Origin: Desulfobacterales bacterium | GTDB taxonomy: Bacteria; Desulfobacterota; Desulfobacteria; Desulfobacterales; ETH-SRB1 | Assembly (NCBI GenBank): GCA_030017395.1 | Contig: JASEIZ010000063.1 | Location: forward strand, 1 to 10,033 | Direction: 5' to 3' | DNA: 10,033 nucleotides | Shown here: piece after piece, positions 6,746 through 10,033 of the stretch | Layout of the letters: each line of letters starts with the position of its first letter | Position numbering within the stretch: position 1 is the stretch's first letter | Translations under genes and position numbers: made by a program | Notes under the pieces: generated by a model | The model's database searches: none | Told to the model about the DNA's origin: nothing | The model's input: only the letters and a program-made list of their open reading frames with translations

Positions 6746-7906
6746 TTATGCCACAAGCCTTTCGTTTAAATCGTCTAAGATAATATTTAATTCTTCACCA
6801 AACAACTGATACACCTTTCCAATGCCACCTTCCTGCGAAAAAGGAGCATATTCAAAATCATCTGTTTCAATGCTTAAGTTTCCAGCAATATGATCCTTTA
6901 TCATCTCAAGCCAGTGCATCTTTTCGCCGTCAAACCCTTTTCCCTGTTGAGCCAGCCATGCCTTAAAATTCGCATCCACCTTTTCCGGAAACGGCACAAG
7001 CTCGTTTTCCTGTTCCAATGCAAACCGGACAAGGGACACGAGGTCTGTCATTATCCGCGCACCGCTTGCACCTCGAACCTTTGATTTTTCAAGAGCAGCG
7101 TAGGCAACCCAGAGATTATCCTCTGTCCAGTGATGCGGAGGCTTATTGATTGTATCTGCAAGCTCTTTTATATTCTCAAACTTTAAAGGCGACTTGTACG
7201 GCCGGGAATATAGAATCTGGAGGGCGGTGATTTCATCCTTGTTATCCTCTATAAACTGTTTAAAGGATTCTACCATGCCTTTTGCCTTTTCCAAAGCCTC
7301 TGCACTGAAACCTGCTTCTATCAATTCATCTGGACTGACATTATCAATAATCTGTTCGTTTTTTTTCTTAATTTCAAGTAACAAATTTCTTAAATCAGGT
7401 TTGTATAAAGGCTTGACTGCATCTTTTATCAGGTCTTTTTCTGCCCTTTTAACCTGCTCCTCTGTGGGCTGGCCCCTATCAGGATTATCCTGTTTTGCTT
7501 TTTCCACCTGATTGTCAGGATTAAGGGAATTTACAAGATCAGATACAAGGCCGCCCAAACTCTTGCCGTCTGTAAGCTCTATAACTTTTTTTGCATCTTC
7601 TTCTGAAATGTTTTTATTGATACGCGCAATACGGGCAGCTACTGAGGAAATAACATTTGGATCTGTATTTCCAAGACTTACTGCCTGAAGAAGCTTTTCA
7701 AAGGATACTGCCTTTTTCCGGTCCATGGGCTTTGAGTCTGTCTTATCCCGCTCACACACACCAACAGCATCCACAATGACATAGTGATCCTTGGTTTTTG
7801 CATCAGATGTTACAGATTGCAGGTCATCATTATTTATAATGCGCACACCCCGGCCCTTCATCTGCTCGAAATAACCGCGGGATTTTACGTTGCGCATGAA
7901 CATCAC
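6746..7906 (-). CDS. hsdR: HsdR C-terminal half (EcoEI-type), separated by a frameshift
   Basis: This frame carries the end of the type I restriction subunit. It opens with FMRNVKSRGYFEQMKGRGVR, which is helicase motif VI, then a linker with a charged stretch, and the EcoEI_R-type C-terminal domain (about residues 225-386, including YKSPLKFENIKELADTI and HHWTEDNLWVAYAAL) that docks HsdR to the methylase core. It is the direct continuation of the upstream frame at 7903: the ancestral junction reads PLEVVMFMRN. The GTG at 7906 overlaps the upstream stop as GTGA but has no ribosome-binding site. As a separate polypeptide it would hold only a fragment of the second RecA domain, so independent function is unlikely. 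It ends with TAA sharing a base with the ORF6N gene's first ATG. Confidence 0.9.
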   Translation of the reverse strand: MMFMRNVKSRGYFEQMKGRGVRIINNDDLQSVTSDAKTKDHYVIVDAVGVCERDKTDSKPMDRKKAVSFEKLLQAVSLGNTDPNVISSVAARIARINKNISEEDAKKVIELTDGKSLGGLVSDLVNSLNPDNQVEKAKQDNPDRGQPTEEQVKRAEKDLIKDAVKPLYKPDLRNLLLEIKKKNEQIIDNVSPDELIEAGFSAEALEKAKGMVESFKQFIEDNKDEITALQILYSRPYKSPLKFENIKELADTINKPPHHWTEDNLWVAYAALEKSKVRGASGARIMTDLVSLVRFALEQENELVPFPEKVDANFKAWLAQQGKGFDGEKMHWLEMIKDHIAGNLSIETDDFEYAPFSQEGGIGKVYQLFGEELNIILDDLNERLVA

Positions 7907-9552
7907 AACTTCAAGGGGTTTGTGTCCGTACCTGTAGCTATCATGTCCACTGTAACGGCAATCCTGGGATTATAGCTGTTTCTGAATTCTGCGATAAGGT
8001 CCTCCGGCCTTCTGCCGGTTGTTTTGTAAGTAATCTTCTGGGCAAAATCATTGCCCTTTGCAAATTCATCCCGCACGATTTTAACAATGTCTTCAGCGTG
8101 GCTGTCATCTTTTGCAAAAATCAAGGTCTTGGGCACATCGGTGCGGCCGGGAAAAATCTCTGTAAAAAGCTTGTCCCGAAAGGTACGAATTACCGTACGA
8201 ATCTGGTCTATTGCTACAACATCACGGTCAAGCTTATTGGCATCATATTCAATATCTTCATCCAACTGTTCCCAGCGGATTTCTCTGGTTTCCCTGTCGC
8301 GAACATCAACATAATAACCGGACTCCACAGTTGAGCCCTGTTCTGTAATTTGTGTCTTGATACGGTAAACATCATAATTCACATTCACACCATCAGCCAC
8401 AGCTTCCTCATGCCCGTACTCCATAACAAGATTTTGATTAAAAAAACCAAGGGTTTGTTTGCTTGGCGTGGCAGTAAGACCGATAATATACCCATCAAAA
8501 TAATCAAGCACCTGACGCCAGAGGTTATATATGGAGCGGTGACATTCATCTGTAATGATAAAATCAAAGGTCTCGATGGGAACGGCCGGGTTGTATTCTA
8601 TGGGCGGCACATCACCATAGACATTCTCAAGGCCTTGAACAGATTCCTCCTCATCAACTTCCGGAAGATCCTCTCCCCTGAGCATAGAGTAAAGACGCTG
8701 TATAGTACAGATGCAGACCCGGGCGGTTGTATCAAGATTTTTTGACGTAAGGCGCTGCACAATATATTCTTCGCTGAATTTATAGTTGTTATAAGGAGAA
8801 ACATACTGCTGGAATTCTTTAAGGGTCTGTCTGCCAAGATTGCCTCGGTCAACAAGAAACAGAACCCGGCGTGCCTTTGCAAACTTTATTAACCTGTAGA
8901 TAAAATTAATTGCTGTAAAGGTCTTTCCCGAACCCGTGGCCATCTGGATAAGGGCGCGAAGCTGGTTTGTCGCGAAAGACTTTTCCAAATTTTTAATAGC
9001 TGTAATCTGTGCAGGCCAAAGGCCATTTTCAATGAGTTCAGGCATATGCCTGAGCCGCAGGTTTAAAGTGGACAGTTTGCCATAAGGGGTCTGCTTTTCT
9101 GCAGCTTGTTCAAGAGGAACGGGCGTATCATCATTTAGCCACTCTTCAAAAGTTTCCGGGCGATGAAAAGAAAAAATGTCTCTGGAACACGGAACAGGAT
9201 CAAGATCATTTGTAAAACGGGTTGCAACACCAGTTGACTGATAACAAAAAGGAAGAGGTCGGCACCAGGCCGGAAGATTTTCAGGCAGGCCGGTTTTGTA
9301 CTTGTCTGACTGGATTTCAACACCAGTAAGGGTGTTGCCGACCTTTTTCGCCTCAATAACACCCGCTGCCTTGCCATCCACATACAGAAGATAATCTGCA
9401 TAGCCGTGGCCTTTGTCTAAAGGGAACTCCCTGATGGCCACACCTTTTTTTGCATGGATATTGGCCTTATCAACATCCTGGACATCCCAGCCGGACTCAT
9501 CCAGCATTTTGTCAATGGTTTCCCGAGCTTTTTGTTCTGGTGTTTTTGTCAT
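7903..9552 (-). CDS. hsdR: HsdR N-terminal part: nuclease and helicase motor
   Basis: HsdR is the ATP-driven translocase and endonuclease of type I R-M. Counting from the upstream ATG at 9558, a PD-(D/E)xK nuclease is seen near residues 55-71 (D55, E69, K71 in GVIEAKK). SF2 motor motifs follow: ATGSGKT (207-213), VDRGNLGRQTL (236-246), DECH (337-340), LTATP (361-365) and DMIATGTD (538-545). I prefer ATG 9552 because AAGGA ends 5 bases before it, whereas ATG 9558 overlaps that site. The frame stops at TGA 7903-7905, right after DTNPLKL. The expected family sequence is DxKPLEVVMFMR, which appears if one base is added in the run ACAAACCCC (about 7914-7922). With the second half the protein would be about 935 residues, normal for type IB. 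As it stands, motif VI and the docking domain are lost. Confidence 0.92.
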   Translation of the reverse strand: MTKTPEQKARETIDKMLDESGWDVQDVDKANIHAKKGVAIREFPLDKGHGYADYLLYVDGKAAGVIEAKKVGNTLTGVEIQSDKYKTGLPENLPAWCRPLPFCYQSTGVATRFTNDLDPVPCSRDIFSFHRPETFEEWLNDDTPVPLEQAAEKQTPYGKLSTLNLRLRHMPELIENGLWPAQITAIKNLEKSFATNQLRALIQMATGSGKTFTAINFIYRLIKFAKARRVLFLVDRGNLGRQTLKEFQQYVSPYNNYKFSEEYIVQRLTSKNLDTTARVCICTIQRLYSMLRGEDLPEVDEEESVQGLENVYGDVPPIEYNPAVPIETFDFIITDECHRSIYNLWRQVLDYFDGYIIGLTATPSKQTLGFFNQNLVMEYGHEEAVADGVNVNYDVYRIKTQITEQGSTVESGYYVDVRDRETREIRWEQLDEDIEYDANKLDRDVVAIDQIRTVIRTFRDKLFTEIFPGRTDVPKTLIFAKDDSHAEDIVKIVRDEFAKGNDFAQKITYKTTGRRPEDLIAEFRNSYNPRIAVTVDMIATGTDTNPLKL

Positions 9553-9597
9553 TGACATCCTTTTCAGCTGCAGGGCTATTTATGTAATGATTATCAG

Positions 9598-9624
9598 CTT
9601 ATAATTTTGTATCATCAAAAACAA
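9598..9624 (-). promoter_or_regulatory. Possible promoter upstream of hsdR
   Basis: On the minus strand TTGTTT (9619-9624) and TATAAG (9598-9603) are separated by 15 bases, about 45 bases upstream of the hsdR start. The -10 is good, the -35 weak and the spacer short. Position supports it, since the preceding ORF6N frame ends at 9658 and the 100 bases between are AT-rich. Confidence 0.3.
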
Positions 9625-9657
9625 AACAGCTAAATCATTTTTTTTGTACTGACCATA

Positions 9658-9972
9658 CTATTTTCTTTTTTGATTGCCATATGAACTTAGCTTTTCTTTT
9701 ACTGTAAAGCCGATTTTTTTCTTTGGCTTATTTTCAATATTTATTAATTGATCTAAGGTCTCAAACACAATTTGAAACCGTTTATCAGTTATTTGTTTTA
9801 ACTCTGCAAGCTCTTTCCTGAGCTCTTTATTGTCAAGAACCATTTGCCTAAGCCTTGTAAAAACCCGCATTATTTGTATGTTTACCTGAACAGCTCTTTC
9901 ACTCTTTAAGACAGAGGAAAGCATTAGTACTCCATGCTCTGTAAATGCAAATGGAGGGATACGTAATCCCAT
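9658..9972 (-). pseudogene. 5'-truncated ORF6N-domain gene
   Basis: This is the C-terminal portion of a second ORF6N protein. From MGLRIPPFAFTEHGVLMLSS to GFTVKEKLSSYG it aligns along its whole length with residues from MGLRYKPMAFTEQG onward of the intact copy at 6180-6728, at about two-thirds identity by eye. The N-terminal 80 or so residues, including the main DNA-binding segment, are absent. Upstream of 9972 the sequence is a dispersed repeat instead, although the frame happens to stay open through it for about 19 codons. The ATG at 9972 is therefore probably not a true start. It lies about 100 bases ahead of hsdR, so the hsdR gene is flanked by ORF6N copies on both sides. Confidence 0.75.
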
Positions 9973-9980
9973 TATATCTT

Positions 9981-10033
9981 GATGGCTTCGTAAAAAGTCA
10001 AAAAATACCGTTTTACGTCATTCCGGCGAAAGC
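9981..10033. repeat. Edge of a dispersed intergenic repeat (MITE-like)
   Basis: The stretch contains GGCTTCGTAAAAAGTC and CGTCATTCCGGCGAAAGC. I know closely similar sequences as high-copy intergenic repeats in Desulfobacterota and some other bacterial genomes, where the second part usually continues into a CCGGAA hairpin arm. The window ends in the loop, so the second arm cannot be seen. It abuts the point where the ORF6N gene loses homology, so insertion or recombination at this repeat probably truncated that gene. Recognition is from memory, not a search. Confidence 0.5.

Noticed and set aside
8385..9401. Several minus-strand frames of 60-94 codons and plus-strand frames inside hsdR
   Set aside because: They lie in other frames of a gene whose own frame has all expected motifs, and their sequences are low-complexity shadows.
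1..10033. CRISPR array, tRNA or rRNA gene, transposase gene
   Set aside because: No regularly spaced repeats, no cloverleaf-like or rRNA-like stretch and no transposase motifs were seen on either strand.

Overview
The window is a decaying type I restriction-modification (R-M) island, and every convincing gene reads on the minus strand. The organism is a bacterium with moderately AT-rich DNA. Gene content (type IB-like HsdR, two ORF6N proteins, an AAA ATPase) and a dispersed repeat resembling ones I associate with Desulfobacterota genomes (9981-10033) suggest a large-genome sulfate-reducer-like lineage. That assignment is tentative.

Layout in transcription order, from high to low coordinates. 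At 10033-9981 is part of a dispersed repeat, joined to an ORF6N gene that has lost its 5' part (9658-9972). Then comes hsdR, split by a one-base frameshift between helicase motifs V and VI (7903-9552 and 6746-7906). An intact ORF6N gene (6180-6728) overlaps the hsdR stop and is about two-thirds identical by eye to the broken one. Next is a short 3' remnant of a second hsdR (5976-6089), placed 9 bases before hsdS (4557-5966). hsdS is followed by a multi-membrane-segment HerA/FtsK-like ATPase gene (about 2224-4510), then hsdM (1015-2205, with its true C-terminal codons at 941-1099). Downstream are a degraded small gene starting inside the hsdM stop codon (about 762-944), a relic of an hsdS 3' end (630-761), and a separately promoted, truncated AAA ATPase (27-446).

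In an intact form, HsdS would choose the DNA target through two target-recognition domains, HsdM would methylate adenines, and HsdR would translocate and cut unmethylated DNA. The membrane HerA-like ATPase is the unusual member. It sits between hsdS and hsdM, its start codon overlaps the ancestral hsdS stop, and it lies just ahead of hsdM, so it appears to be an operon member. I do not know of a described R-M system with this subunit.

Almost every gene carries a visible lesion: a one-base frameshift in hsdR, a deletion of roughly 75 codons in hsdM, a 5-bp tandem duplication and a second indel in the HerA-like gene, a probable early stop in hsdS, a truncated ORF6N gene and a truncated ATPase. 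Remnants of a second hsdR and a second hsdS show that the island was assembled from more than one R-M system. Sequencing error could explain some one-base indels, but not the deletion, the truncation or the remnants.
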